From Kutzneria buriramensis (GTDB lineage Bacteria; Actinomycetota; Actinomycetes; Mycobacteriales; Pseudonocardiaceae): a DNA stretch of 64,000 bases. Every line of letters starts with the position of its first letter. The first letter of the stretch is position 1. The stretch covers positions 496,001 through 560,000 of the forward strand of contig NZ_QUNO01000002.1 in assembly GCF_003387475.1 (NCBI RefSeq), written 5' to 3'. The notes under the pieces are model-generated. The model was not told the origin of the DNA. It worked only from the letters and a program-made list of their open reading frames with translations, and made no database searches. Below are positions 37,359 through 46,045 of this stretch, one piece after another. A program made the translations under genes and the position numbers.

Positions 37359-38540
37359 GTGCGGCTGAGGCTGGACGCGCTGGACTGGGTGGCGCTGGGG
37401 CTGCTTGCGGTCGGACTGGTGTTTCTCGGCAGCGGGCTGCTGCCGGTCGAGCAGGCGCAGGCCACCATGGTCCGGATCGGGCCGATCCTGGTGTTCCTCG
37501 GCGCGGTGATCGTGCTGGCCGAGCTGACGGCCGAGGCGGGGGTGTTCGACACCATCGCGATCCGGCTGACCATCCTGGCACGCGGCGACTTCGTGCTGCT
37601 GTTCGTGCTGTGCGTGCTGTTCGCGGCGATCACCACCGCCACGCTGAACCTGGACACGACGGCGGTGCTGCTGACGCCGGTCATGCTGGCGGTGGCGAAG
37701 AAGCTGGACATCCCGGGGCCGCCGCTGGCGATGACGACGGTGTGGCTGGCGAACACCGCGAGCCTGCTGCTGCCGGTGTCGAATCTGACGAACCTGTTGG
37801 CGATGAACCGGGTGGCGCTGAGCGCGCCGGAGTTCGCGCAGCGGATGGTGCTGCCGGAGCTGGCGTCGGTGGCGGCGACCGCGGCCTGCCTGTGGATCTT
37901 CTACTGGCACCGGGGCAGGCGCGGGGTGGACCGCTACGAGCCGCCGGCGGCGCCGAGGCCGGCCGATCCGGTGCTGTTCTGGACCTGCGCGGCGGCCTGC
38001 GTGATCTTCGTCGCCGGGGTGGTGGCTGGTCTTGAGCTGGCGGTGGTGTCGCCGGTGTGCGCGGCGGTCGTGGTCGTCGTGTTCGTGGTGCGGAAGCGGG
38101 ATTCGCTGCGCTGGGGCCTGTTGCCGTGGCGGCTGCTGGTGTTCGTCACCGGCTTGTTCTTCGTGGTGCAGACGATCAGCGACCACGGCCTGGCCGGCAT
38201 CATGCACGCGGTGATCGGCGACAGCGACGGACCGGGCGGCGTGTTCCGGGCCGCCGGCACCGGGGCTGGACTGTCCAACCTGCTGAACAACCTGCCGGCC
38301 TACACGGCGGGGGAGGCCGTGGTGCCGACCGCCAACCACGACCAGCTGCTCGGGCTGTTGATCGGCACGAACGTGGGCCCGATCGTCACCCCGTGGGCCT
38401 CGCTGGCGACGCTGCTCTGGTACGAGCGGTGCCGGTCGGCGGGCGTGCAGGTGGCGTGGCCGAGGTTCCTGCGCACCGGTCTGGTCGCCGCGCTGGCCTG
38501 CCTGGCCGCCGCCACCGGCGCCTTGGTGCTGACCGGCTGA
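37359..38540 (+). CDS. SLC13/ArsB-NhaD-type anion permease
   Basis: 393 residues with 10-12 predicted transmembrane segments. NLDTTAVLLTPVMLAVAK and LVPVSNLTN-like LLLPVSNLTNLLAM in the first half, and LSNLLNNLPAYT in the second, are the paired reentrant-loop motifs of the ion-transporter superfamily that includes ArsB, NhaD and dicarboxylate carriers. Substrate uncertain; no arsenic-resistance regulator or reductase is nearby. GTG 37359 follows AAAGGA at about 9 nt; ATG 37320 and GTG 37278 are in frame but lie in the repeat array. The 3' end is partly duplicated just after the stop. Confidence 0.82.
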   Translation: MRLRLDALDWVALGLLAVGLVFLGSGLLPVEQAQATMVRIGPILVFLGAVIVLAELTAEAGVFDTIAIRLTILARGDFVLLFVLCVLFAAITTATLNLDTTAVLLTPVMLAVAKKLDIPGPPLAMTTVWLANTASLLLPVSNLTNLLAMNRVALSAPEFAQRMVLPELASVAATAACLWIFYWHRGRRGVDRYEPPAAPRPADPVLFWTCAAACVIFVAGVVAGLELAVVSPVCAAVVVVVFVVRKRDSLRWGLLPWRLLVFVTGLFFVVQTISDHGLAGIMHAVIGDSDGPGGVFRAAGTGAGLSNLLNNLPAYTAGEAVVPTANHDQLLGLLIGTNVGPIVTPWASLATLLWYERCRSAGVQVAWPRFLRTGLVAALACLAAATGALVLTG

Positions 38541-38570
38541 CCTGCCGCGCCTTGGGCGCTGACCGGCTGA
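38518..38570 (+). repeat. Direct repeat of the permease 3' end
   Basis: GCGCCTTGGTGCTGACCGGC plus TGA (38518-38540, including the stop codon) is followed 6 nt later by GCGCCTTGGGCGCTGACCGG plus CTGA (38547-38570). It looks like a local slippage duplication of the gene tail. Confidence 0.8.
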
Positions 38571-38642
38571 ACAGGCGAATTTAGGGCACTCAACGCACCG
38601 GCGCCTTGCTCCTCGTGATCGATCCACTACAGAGTGACGAGC

Positions 38643-39845
38643 ATGTCCTCCCTGCGTGTAGCCACCGTCCTGCGCCTGACCAGCCTGGGCCTCGCCGCGC
38701 TGACCGTGGCCGGCACGGTCACGGGTGCTGCGTCCGCCGCGACCGACCGGCCCGCGCCGACCAACCACGTCGTCGGGGCGTACTTCGCCGGCTGGGAGAG
38801 CGGCTCCTTCCCGGTGTCGCAGATCCCGGCCAACACCGTCACGAACGTCTTCTACGCCTTCTCCACCATCGCGAACGGCGTGTGCACGGTGCCCGACGGA
38901 GCCGCTGCCGACTTCGCGGCGCTCAAGCAGCTCAAAGCGACCCACCCCAATCTCAAGGTGTCGATCTCCGTCGGCGGCTGGGGCGCGGGCGGCTTCTCCG
39001 ACGCCGCGCTCACCGACGCCTCCCGCAAGAAGCTCGTCACCGCCTGCCTGAACACGTTCTTCGGCACCTACAAGGGCACGTTCGACGGCGTCGACATCGA
39101 CTGGGAGTTCCCGGTGTCCGGCGGGCCGGCGGAGATCCCGGCACGACCGGAGGACCGGCAGAACGCGACATTGCTGGCCAAGGAGTTCCGGCGTCAGCTG
39201 GATGGCCTGGGCGGCTCGCACAAGCTGCTCACGGCGGCGCTGCCGGCGGGCCGGCTGCAGACCGAGGGACCCTACGATCCGGCGGCAAGCTTCGACCTGG
39301 GCGGCATCGCGACGGTGCTGGACTGGATCAACCTGATGACCTACGACATGGGCACCGGCTTCTCCACGGTGTCCACGTTCAACGCGCCGATGGCTCCGGT
39401 GCCGGCGGATCCATTGGGACAGCCGATGAAACGCTGGAACAACGTCACCGGCGCGGTCCGGTACTACGAGCAGCACGGCGTGCCGGCGGACCGGATCGTG
39501 CTCGGCGTGCCGTACTACGGGCGCGGCTTCCACGTGACGCAGGCCGGCCCGAACCACGGCCTGTTCCAGCAGTGGGACACCACCTTCGACCCGGGCAGCT
39601 GGGGCGACATCAAGAAGCTGCTGGCGGACCCGGCGTGGGAGCAGCACTGGGACCCGAATGCGCAGTCGCCGTGGCTGTACAACGCCGCCGGGCAGAAGTT
39701 CGTCAGCTACGAGAACCCGCGCTCGATCGGCATCCGCTCCGACTACGCCCGCGGCGCCGGGCTGCGCGGCGCGTTCACATGGGAGATCGCCGAGGACGAT
39801 TCGACCCAGTCGATGCTGACCGCGATGGTCCGACCGTGGCGATGA
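38643..39845 (+). CDS. Secreted GH18 chitinase
   Basis: 400 residues with a signal peptide (VLRLTSLGLAALTVAGTVTG, cleavage near ASA-A) and a single GH18 (beta/alpha)8 domain. The catalytic DGVDIDWE spans residues 148-155 with E155 as acid. Other signatures are KVSISVGGWG, INLMTYDM and GAFTWEIAEDD. It hydrolyses beta-1,4-N-acetylglucosamine polymers outside the cell. There is no carbohydrate-binding module. GTG 38634 is an alternative start; neither has a strong ribosome site. Its stop abuts the stop of the convergent cyclase-like gene with no gap. Confidence 0.95.
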   Translation: MSSLRVATVLRLTSLGLAALTVAGTVTGAASAATDRPAPTNHVVGAYFAGWESGSFPVSQIPANTVTNVFYAFSTIANGVCTVPDGAAADFAALKQLKATHPNLKVSISVGGWGAGGFSDAALTDASRKKLVTACLNTFFGTYKGTFDGVDIDWEFPVSGGPAEIPARPEDRQNATLLAKEFRRQLDGLGGSHKLLTAALPAGRLQTEGPYDPAASFDLGGIATVLDWINLMTYDMGTGFSTVSTFNAPMAPVPADPLGQPMKRWNNVTGAVRYYEQHGVPADRIVLGVPYYGRGFHVTQAGPNHGLFQQWDTTFDPGSWGDIKKLLADPAWEQHWDPNAQSPWLYNAAGQKFVSYENPRSIGIRSDYARGAGLRGAFTWEIAEDDSTQSMLTAMVRPWR

Positions 39846-40913
39846 TCACTCCTGGTCGAGCAGCGACGCCAGGATCGTGATCACGTCCCCGTGCAGCGCG
39901 TCGATGTCGAGGCTGTCGTCCCCCTCGATGCGCTGCACGGCCGTCAGCAGGGCGGCCAGGCCGCCGTTGCGGGTGACGCACGTGCGGACGATCGCGCGCA
40001 CGTCGGCGCGGGCGCGGCTGTTGCGCGGGATGGACACTCGGATCTGCATCGGCAGTTCCTCGAGCACGTCGCGACGGGCGACATCGTCCACCATCGACGG
40101 CAGCCGCAGGAACGCCTCCGACAGCGCGTGCAGCGCCTCGTCGTGGGTGCTGTGCAGGTCGTGCTGCGGCCAACGGCTTCGCGTGGCGGCGAGCAGCTGC
40201 GGCGACTGCCGGATCGCCTGCACGAGCTGACCGACCAGGCGTTCACCGCCCGATACCACCCGAACGACGCCGTCCTCGGATTCGAGCACCGGCGGCAGGG
40301 GCGGCGGTTTCGGCAGCACCGCCTGCGTGGTGACCGTGGTGCCCCCGCGCAACCAGCCGGTGCAGTCCGTCTCCTTGGCGCTGACCTGAACCTTGGCGTA
40401 GGTGCCCGGCGCCGCGGTCGGTTCGTTGACGACCACCTCGTGGAAGAAGTGGTCGGACACGATCAGCGCAAGGGGTGACTCGCCGCTTTTCAGGATGCTG
40501 CGGACGGGCTCGCTGTCCACGAGTCGGCACGCGTGGATCACCGCCGCGGCGGTCGCGCCGCCGTCGTCGAAGAACACCAGCCCGTGGTGCAGGGCCACCC
40601 GCAGCCGGATCCGCGCGCCCTCCGCGTAGCGGCTGTTGTGCTCGCGCAGCATCGTCTCCAACGCCTGCGGGAACGGGTGCACCAGGCAGCTCTCCGGCAC
40701 GTCCGGGCGCACGAAGACGACCACGCCGTCGCCGGTGTCGTTGTGGAATCCGGCCTGGTAGTCGTGCCCGAGCGGGGCGAGCGTGGCGGTGAGCATCTCG
40801 CGCAGTCCGGCGCGGACGATCCGGCGGTGGTCCTCGGTGCGGTGGTCACCGCTGAACCCCTCGACGTCGACCACGAGGATCGCCCGGTACACCGAAGGCT
40901 GACGGTCAGACAT
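39846..40913 (-). CDS. Class III nucleotide-cyclase-like protein with C-terminal effector-associated domain (EAD2-like)
   Basis: 355 residues. The N-terminal domain (about 8-190) has the class III cyclase layout: YRAILVVDVEGFS with metal-ligand D16, GDGVVVF with D62, RVALHHGLVFF and a later helix AAAVIHACRLVDSEP. Both metal aspartates are kept, but purine-specifying residues cannot be read with confidence. The C-terminal domain (about 255-345; AFLRLPSMVDDVARRDVLEE, IVRTCVTRNGGLAALLTAVQ) looks like effector-associated domain 2, the same type as at the VMAP N-terminus 9 kb away. ATG 40913 follows from the clean domain start; the frame is open to 41099 within the Crp gene. It is divergent from the Crp gene with only 7 bp between starts. 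Confidence 0.8.
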   Translation of the reverse strand: MSDRQPSVYRAILVVDVEGFSGDHRTEDHRRIVRAGLREMLTATLAPLGHDYQAGFHNDTGDGVVVFVRPDVPESCLVHPFPQALETMLREHNSRYAEGARIRLRVALHHGLVFFDDGGATAAAVIHACRLVDSEPVRSILKSGESPLALIVSDHFFHEVVVNEPTAAPGTYAKVQVSAKETDCTGWLRGGTTVTTQAVLPKPPPLPPVLESEDGVVRVVSGGERLVGQLVQAIRQSPQLLAATRSRWPQHDLHSTHDEALHALSEAFLRLPSMVDDVARRDVLEELPMQIRVSIPRNSRARADVRAIVRTCVTRNGGLAALLTAVQRIEGDDSLDIDALHGDVITILASLLDQE

Positions 40914-40920
40914 CCGTGTC

Positions 40921-41640
40921 GTGCCCTCCCAGCAATTACTCTTGCCCAACACCATAGGGGAGGTGATCGCGCTGACCGGTCCGGCCGGCACGTTCTGGGG
41001 GCGGCTGACACCGGCCGAGCAGGCCGCGTTCGCCGCGGCGTCGACCCGCAGCGGCTTCGCCGCCGGCGAGGTGATCGTCGGCCAGGGCGAGGAGACCAAG
41101 CAGGTCTACGTGGTGCTCAGCGGGCACATCAAGGTCATCGCGGGGGCGGCGGCCGGGCACGGGGTGATGCTCGCGGTGTGCGGGCCGGGCGAGGTGCTGG
41201 GGGAGCTGTCCGCGATCGACGGCGAGCCCCGATCGGCCACGATGACCGCCATCGACGCGGTGGACGTGCTGCTGCTGCCGGCGGTCCGGCTCCAGGGGCT
41301 GTGCGACGCGCACCCGCGGATCGGCTGGTCGCTGCTCCAGGTGATCGCGCGGCGGCTGCGGGAGACCGATCAGCAGCGCGCGGAGTACGGCGGCGGCAGC
41401 ACCATGCAGCGGGTGGTGACGCTGCTGCTGGACCTGTCCACTCGACTGGGGAAGGTCGGAGTCGACGGCGTGCACATCGCCTCGCCGTTCACGCAGCAGG
41501 AGCTGGCGGAGACGGCGTCCACGTCGAGGGAATCGATGGCACGGGTGTTGCGGGAGCTTCGTGAGGAGGGGGTGATCACGACGGGGCGGGGCTGGTTCGT
41601 GATTCACCGGATCGAGCGGCTGCGCGAACTGGTGCGGTGA
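40921..41640 (+). CDS. Crp/Fnr family transcriptional regulator
   Basis: 239 residues. The cyclic-nucleotide-binding domain (about 25-145) includes the phosphate-binding cassette VLGELSAIDGEPRSAT with the expected Glu and Arg, suggesting real cNMP binding. The C-terminal winged HTH is at about 170-230 (TQQELAETASTSRESMARVL). GTG 40921 lacks a ribosome site, so TTG 40942 or GTG 40963 (preceded by GGGGAGG but too close) may be used. It is divergent from the cyclase-like gene, a natural ligand source, so the pair could form a second-messenger switch. Confidence 0.9.
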   Translation: MPSQQLLLPNTIGEVIALTGPAGTFWGRLTPAEQAAFAAASTRSGFAAGEVIVGQGEETKQVYVVLSGHIKVIAGAAAGHGVMLAVCGPGEVLGELSAIDGEPRSATMTAIDAVDVLLLPAVRLQGLCDAHPRIGWSLLQVIARRLRETDQQRAEYGGGSTMQRVVTLLLDLSTRLGKVGVDGVHIASPFTQQELAETASTSRESMARVLRELREEGVITTGRGWFVIHRIERLRELVR

Positions 41641-41665
41641 GGCTCCGGTGGCGGAACCTCACCGC
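41634..41665. terminator. Hairpin between convergent Crp and DinB genes
   Basis: GCGGTGAGG pairs with CCTCACCGC around a 14-nt loop, overlapping the Crp stop codon and ending 9 bp before the DinB stop. There is no T-tract. It probably terminates both genes. Confidence 0.6.
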
Positions 41666-41673
41666 GGGAAGCC

Positions 41674-42177
41674 CTAGACCCCCGTCACCCCGTCCAGCGC
41701 CTCGCGCAGGAAATCGGCGTGACCGTTGTGCCGCGCGTACTCGTGGATCATGTGGTGCATCACCAGCCGCAGCGACACCTCCTCCTCCCACCGCGCGTTG
41801 TACGCCGTCACGTCCAGCGACTCCGCCGCCAGCTCGATCTCCCGCGACCGCGCCACCTCGGCCTCCCACAACGCGAAGGCCTCCTCTCGCGTCGCCGAAG
41901 AGGCGTCATAGGCCGCCTGGTAGTCCATGGACGGCGAGTACACCAGCCCCACATCCTCCCCGTCGATCACCATCCGGAACCATGTCCGCTCCACCTCGGT
42001 CAGGTGCCGGACCAGCCCCAGCAGCGACAGCGTGGACGGCGGGCTGGCCTGCTTGCGCAGGTCCTCGTCGCTCAGGCCCTCGCACTTGACGGCCAGCGTC
42101 GCCCGGTGGAAGTCGAGGAACGCCCGCAGCGTCTCCCGTTCGCCGGCGGTCAGCGGCGGTCCGATCCGTTCAGTCAT
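41674..42177 (-). CDS. DinB/DUF664 family protein
   Basis: 167 residues of four-helix-bundle DinB fold. Metal-ligand histidines are in LVRHLTEVERTWF and in VMHHMIHEYARHNGHADFLR. In actinomycetes this family includes mycothiol-dependent transferases and detoxifying enzymes, but the exact reaction cannot be assigned. ATG 42177 fits the family start; the frame is open upstream to 42282 in a region that looks non-coding. Confidence 0.88.
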   Translation of the reverse strand: MTERIGPPLTAGERETLRAFLDFHRATLAVKCEGLSDEDLRKQASPPSTLSLLGLVRHLTEVERTWFRMVIDGEDVGLVYSPSMDYQAAYDASSATREEAFALWEAEVARSREIELAAESLDVTAYNARWEEEVSLRLVMHHMIHEYARHNGHADFLREALDGVTGV

Positions 42178-42344
42178 GCCCGACAGCGAACCACACGGCG
42201 AACCGGCGGTGTCCATCGTGCAAGTGCACGGCGAAATTTCCTCACGGAAGTTCCGTTCTGTGTCAGGTGACGCAGAACTCACCGCCGCGCCGGGCTACAA
42301 CTGTCATACCGGCCTGATCAGGCGGGTAGAGGAGGGGACCAGAG

Positions 42345-42695
42345 ATGAACACTCAGAACGAGGAACGCAGGCCCTACGGCCGGGTCTTCGCCAGGGTCGT
42401 CCTGACCGCAGTGTTCACCGCGGTGCAACTCTGGGCCGTGGTGGTGCTGCTCACGCAGGTCCACGTGGGCGGCGTGGTCGCCGTCGCGCTGGCCGTGGTG
42501 ATGGCCGCCGCGGTGCTGGCCGTGATCTACGGCTGGCAGGAGGTCCGCACGCTGAGCCGCCAGCAGACCGGTGACGACGAGCTGACCCAGCGGGTCCGCA
42601 TGGCCCGCGAGAACACCCGGTTCCTCGACGACTTCTACCCGATCGAGCACCGCCGGCAGCGCGGCCGGGACGAGCGGGACCAGATCGCGGTCTAG
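42345..42695 (+). CDS. Small two-helix membrane protein, unknown function
   Basis: 116 residues. A basic N-terminus is followed by two transmembrane helices (about 18-38 and 42-64, rich in V and A) and a charged cytoplasmic tail (QEVRTLSRQQTGDDELTQRV). The ATG start has an AGAGGAGGGG ribosome site. A strong terminator follows, so it is probably a single-gene unit. I do not recognise the family. Confidence 0.75.
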   Translation: MNTQNEERRPYGRVFARVVLTAVFTAVQLWAVVVLLTQVHVGGVVAVALAVVMAAAVLAVIYGWQEVRTLSRQQTGDDELTQRVRMARENTRFLDDFYPIEHRRQRGRDERDQIAV

Positions 42696-42774
42696 GACCG
42701 CCCGGACCGGGGGAGGGACCACCCGCCTCGTTGTCGGGGAACGGGGCGGGTGAGCACCGAAGGGGGAGAAAAGG

Positions 42775-42812
42775 ACCGTGGCGCTTCCTGATGGGGCAGG
42801 AAGCGCCACGGT
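42775..42812. terminator. Strong 16-bp hairpin terminator
   Basis: ACCGTGGCGCTTCCTG pairs perfectly with CAGGAAGCGCCACGGT around a 6-nt loop. AAGG and TCCTT outside it can extend the pairing with a bulge. It terminates the small membrane protein gene and insulates the ABC exporter operon. Confidence 0.85.
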
Positions 42813-42870
42813 TCCTTCGTGTTCGGGCAAAGCCCGACGAGGAAGCGGCCGCTCCGGTTAATCTCCGTCA

Positions 42871-45381
42871 ATGCAGCTGCCGTGGCGGACTTCCGCTCGC
42901 ACCGGCCTGAGCAGCGGCAGTTCCGTCGTCGTGGCGACGGTAACGGGCCTGCTCCTGGCTTTTGTCGCCGCATCGGCCGTGCTGTGTGCGGTGAGCACCG
43001 GAAACGCCGCGCTGAGTTACCAGGCGGGCCGCTCCTGCCCGCAGTCGCTGGCGCCGACGGTCAACGGGCTCGGCGCGACGCCCTCGCAGGCCGAGAAGGT
43101 CGCCCGAGACGTCCGAGAAGTCGCCGCGCAGCAGGGGTTCCCGCAGACGGTGTTCGGCGCGTACACCCGCACGTACCACCCGGACCTCGGCGACATCCAG
43201 CCGCCGTGGCTGCGGTTCGGCTTCCGCGACGACGCGACGGCCAACCTGCACGTGGTGCGAGGCGGCGCGCCGAACGGCACGTGGCTGGCACAGAGCGCCG
43301 CGAGCGACGCGCACATCGGCCTGGGCGCGATCGGCACGGCCGTCCCGCCGGTGACGGCGATCTACTCCGACCTCGACGAGCCGCTGCCGTCGTTCTGGTG
43401 CAGCGAGGTCGCGACGGTCTTCAACAACCCGCTCGCCGGCGACGGCGTCAGTTCCACGACCGCCTTCCTGCCGACGCTCGAGGACGTCGCCAAGCTGAAC
43501 CGGCGGCTGGACCTCTCGGCGCGGTTCCCGGTCGCGCTGCCGAAGACGCTGGCGGAGGCGCGGGATCTCGCCGCCCGCAGCGACCACCTGGCCACCGCGC
43601 TGCGTACGAGGCTCACCGCCGACGGGCTCGCGCCTGTCGCGGTGGTGAGCCAGCCGTTCGCGGCGGCCCTCGCCGAGGCGGCCAAGGCCCAGTCCAATGT
43701 GATCGCTTTCGTGCTGCCGCTGACTGCGATCAGCCTGCTGGTCGGCCTGGCCGGCGTCGGCGCGATCGCGGCGCAGTGGTGCCAGCGCCGACAGTCCGCG
43801 CTGCGGCTGCTGTGGGCCCGCGGCAGCTCGCCGGTGTCGTTGGGGGCCAAGGCGTTGCTCGAACTCGGCGGACCGCTGCTGTTCGGGGCGATCGTCGGTC
43901 TGGTCGTCGCGAGGCTGGCCCTGCCCTGGTACGCCCCGGTCGCCGCCCTCGATCCAGGCACTACGACCTGGGCGACGCTGGTTGTGCTCGGGGCCGTCGC
44001 CGCAGCCGCGGTTGTTTTGACGGCGACGGCGAGTTGGCGCACGCACCGCATGTTCCAGGCGCCTGCGGCGGCTCGCCGGATTCCCCGGGTGCTGCGGATG
44101 ATTCCCTTTGAGCTGCCTGTCGCGGTCGCCGCCGTGATCTCGTGGCTCCGCCTGACCGCTCCGACGCCGAAGGTCGGCGTCGTCACGCTGCCGCTGGACG
44201 CCTTCGCACTGGCGTTCCCGGTGCTCGTGGTGGTGGTGATCGCCGGCGTCGCCGCCCGGCTCGGGCGGCTGCTGCTGGCCTGGTCGCACCGGCTGAGCGT
44301 GTGGTCGCTGCCGTCGGTGCAGCTGGCGGTGCGCCGGCTCGCGGCGGCCAGCACGGCGGCGACGGGCGTCCTGCTGGTGGGTGTCCTCGCCGTCGGCACA
44401 CTCGCCGTCGGCAACAGCGTCAACCGGGCCGAGCAGAACGCGTTGGCCGGCAAGTCCGGGAACCTCATCGGCGCCACGACGTCCGTGCAGATCTCGACCA
44501 CCTTCGGCGAGCGCAACCCGGCGCTGCCGTCCACAGTGGACGCGCACGTCACGGTGGTCGGCGTGGTCGACCGGGGCGTCAGCAACATGGTCGCGGTCGA
44601 CCCGAAGACGTTCGCGAACGGCGCGTGGATCGACCCCGAGCGCCGTGCCGACACCCTGGACCTGGTCGGCAAGCTCGGCCACGGCGCGGCGATCGCCGTC
44701 GGCGGCGCGCCGACCGGATCGATCACCGTCCCGGGTTTCACGCCGCTGCACACGATCGGCACGCTGCCGATCTTCCCCGGCATGCCGTCCAACGTCGGCT
44801 ACGTGACGGCCCGGTCTGACAACACCACCGCGTCGGAGATCAACTCGTTCTACGTCTGGTCCCGCGACGACCCCGACACCGTGCTCAAGCAGCTCTCCGC
44901 CGCCGGCATCGAGCACATCGCGTACAAGACGACCGCGATGGCCCTGGACGCGCTGCCCTTCTACACCGTGGCCTGGACCTTCGGTTACATCGCGTCGGTC
45001 GGCGCGCTGCTCGCGGTGATCGCCGCGGCCTCGCTGCTGCTCGCGGTCGGCGCGCGGCGCAAGCAGACCGCGCTGTCCGGCGCGCTGGCGACGCGGATGG
45101 GGCTACGGCCCGCCACTCTGATCGTCAGCCACCTGTTGGAATTCGGCGCCGTGGCGGGATCGGTGCTGGTGGCCGGCGTGACGGCCGGGCTGGTCACCGC
45201 CGCGTTCTCGGTGCCGCGCCTGGATCCCGCGCCGTGGCTGCGGCCGGTGGTGGCGTTGCCGGACTCGGTGGCGTTCGTGCTGCTGGCGGTGGTCGCCGGG
45301 TTGGCGGTCGTCGCGGTGGCCGGCTGGATCGCGGTGCGTGGCGTGCGCACCGCCCGAGTCGGGGAGCTGATCCGTGGCTGA
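42871..45381 (+). CDS. FtsX-family ABC transporter permease (large)
   Basis: 836 residues. An N-terminal helix (about 25-45) is followed by an extracytoplasmic domain of about 200 residues, then hydrophobic blocks around 280-400 and 430-520, a second extracytoplasmic domain, and three C-terminal helices (IASVGALLAVIAAASLLLAV near 720). This duplicated FtsX/MacB-like layout belongs to exporters or mechanotransmitters of peptides, lipids or antibiotics. It overlaps the first ATPase gene by 8 nt. ATG 42871 is preceded only by a weak purine stretch. Confidence 0.87.
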   Translation: MQLPWRTSARTGLSSGSSVVVATVTGLLLAFVAASAVLCAVSTGNAALSYQAGRSCPQSLAPTVNGLGATPSQAEKVARDVREVAAQQGFPQTVFGAYTRTYHPDLGDIQPPWLRFGFRDDATANLHVVRGGAPNGTWLAQSAASDAHIGLGAIGTAVPPVTAIYSDLDEPLPSFWCSEVATVFNNPLAGDGVSSTTAFLPTLEDVAKLNRRLDLSARFPVALPKTLAEARDLAARSDHLATALRTRLTADGLAPVAVVSQPFAAALAEAAKAQSNVIAFVLPLTAISLLVGLAGVGAIAAQWCQRRQSALRLLWARGSSPVSLGAKALLELGGPLLFGAIVGLVVARLALPWYAPVAALDPGTTTWATLVVLGAVAAAAVVLTATASWRTHRMFQAPAAARRIPRVLRMIPFELPVAVAAVISWLRLTAPTPKVGVVTLPLDAFALAFPVLVVVVIAGVAARLGRLLLAWSHRLSVWSLPSVQLAVRRLAAASTAATGVLLVGVLAVGTLAVGNSVNRAEQNALAGKSGNLIGATTSVQISTTFGERNPALPSTVDAHVTVVGVVDRGVSNMVAVDPKTFANGAWIDPERRADTLDLVGKLGHGAAIAVGGAPTGSITVPGFTPLHTIGTLPIFPGMPSNVGYVTARSDNTTASEINSFYVWSRDDPDTVLKQLSAAGIEHIAYKTTAMALDALPFYTVAWTFGYIASVGALLAVIAAASLLLAVGARRKQTALSGALATRMGLRPATLIVSHLLEFGAVAGSVLVAGVTAGLVTAAFSVPRLDPAPWLRPVVALPDSVAFVLLAVVAGLAVVAVAGWIAVRGVRTARVGELIRG

Positions 45382-46045
45382 TGTCCTTGTCGCCCAAGGC
45401 GTCGGCGTCGACTATCCGACGCCGGCCGGTGCCGTGACGGCGATCGACGACGTCACGGTCACCGTGCCCGACGAGGGCATCACCGTGTTCGCCGGGCCGT
45501 CCGGCTCCGGGAAGTCGACGCTGCTGCGGGTGTTGGCGCTGGTGGAGCGGCCGACCCGGGGCGTCGTCGAACTCGGCGGCGAGGCGGTGAGCGGACGGTC
45601 GCACCGGCAGCTGCGGGCGTTGCGGCGGCAGACCATCGCGCTGATGTTCCAGAACCCGTTGGAGAACCTGCTGCCGGAGCTGACCGCCGCGCAGAACGTG
45701 ATCGCCGCCGCCCAAAGTAATGGTCGTCGGGGCGCTGGGCGCAAGGCGGACCTCGATCTGCTTGATGTCGTCGGCCTCAAAGGCATGGGCGACTACCGCG
45801 TGCCGGCGCTGTCCGGCGGCCAGCAGCAGCGGCTGGCGCTGTGCTGCGCGCTCGCCCGTGAGCCGAAGGTCGTGCTCGCCGACGAACCGACGTCCCAGCT
45901 GGACGACACGTCGGCGGGGCTCGTGCTGGATTCGCTGAAGGTGTTGGTGGACCGGGGAGTTCCGGTGGCGGTCGCGTCGCACGACGACCGGCTCGTCCAC
46001 CTCGCCGACCGGGTCGTGCGGATGAGCTCGGGGCGGGTGGCGTGA
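45374..46045 (+). CDS. ABC transporter ATP-binding protein (canonical)
   Basis: 223 residues, MacB/LolD-like. Walker A is GPSGSGKST, the signature LSGGQQQRLALC, Walker B VVLADEPTSQLD and the H-loop VASHDD; all catalytic motifs are intact. Starts at GTG inside the permease 3' end and overlaps the second ATPase gene by 4 nt. It probably pairs with that second ATPase as a heterodimer serving the upstream permease. Confidence 0.93.
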   Translation: MADVLVAQGVGVDYPTPAGAVTAIDDVTVTVPDEGITVFAGPSGSGKSTLLRVLALVERPTRGVVELGGEAVSGRSHRQLRALRRQTIALMFQNPLENLLPELTAAQNVIAAAQSNGRRGAGRKADLDLLDVVGLKGMGDYRVPALSGGQQQRLALCCALAREPKVVLADEPTSQLDDTSAGLVLDSLKVLVDRGVPVAVASHDDRLVHLADRVVRMSSGRVA

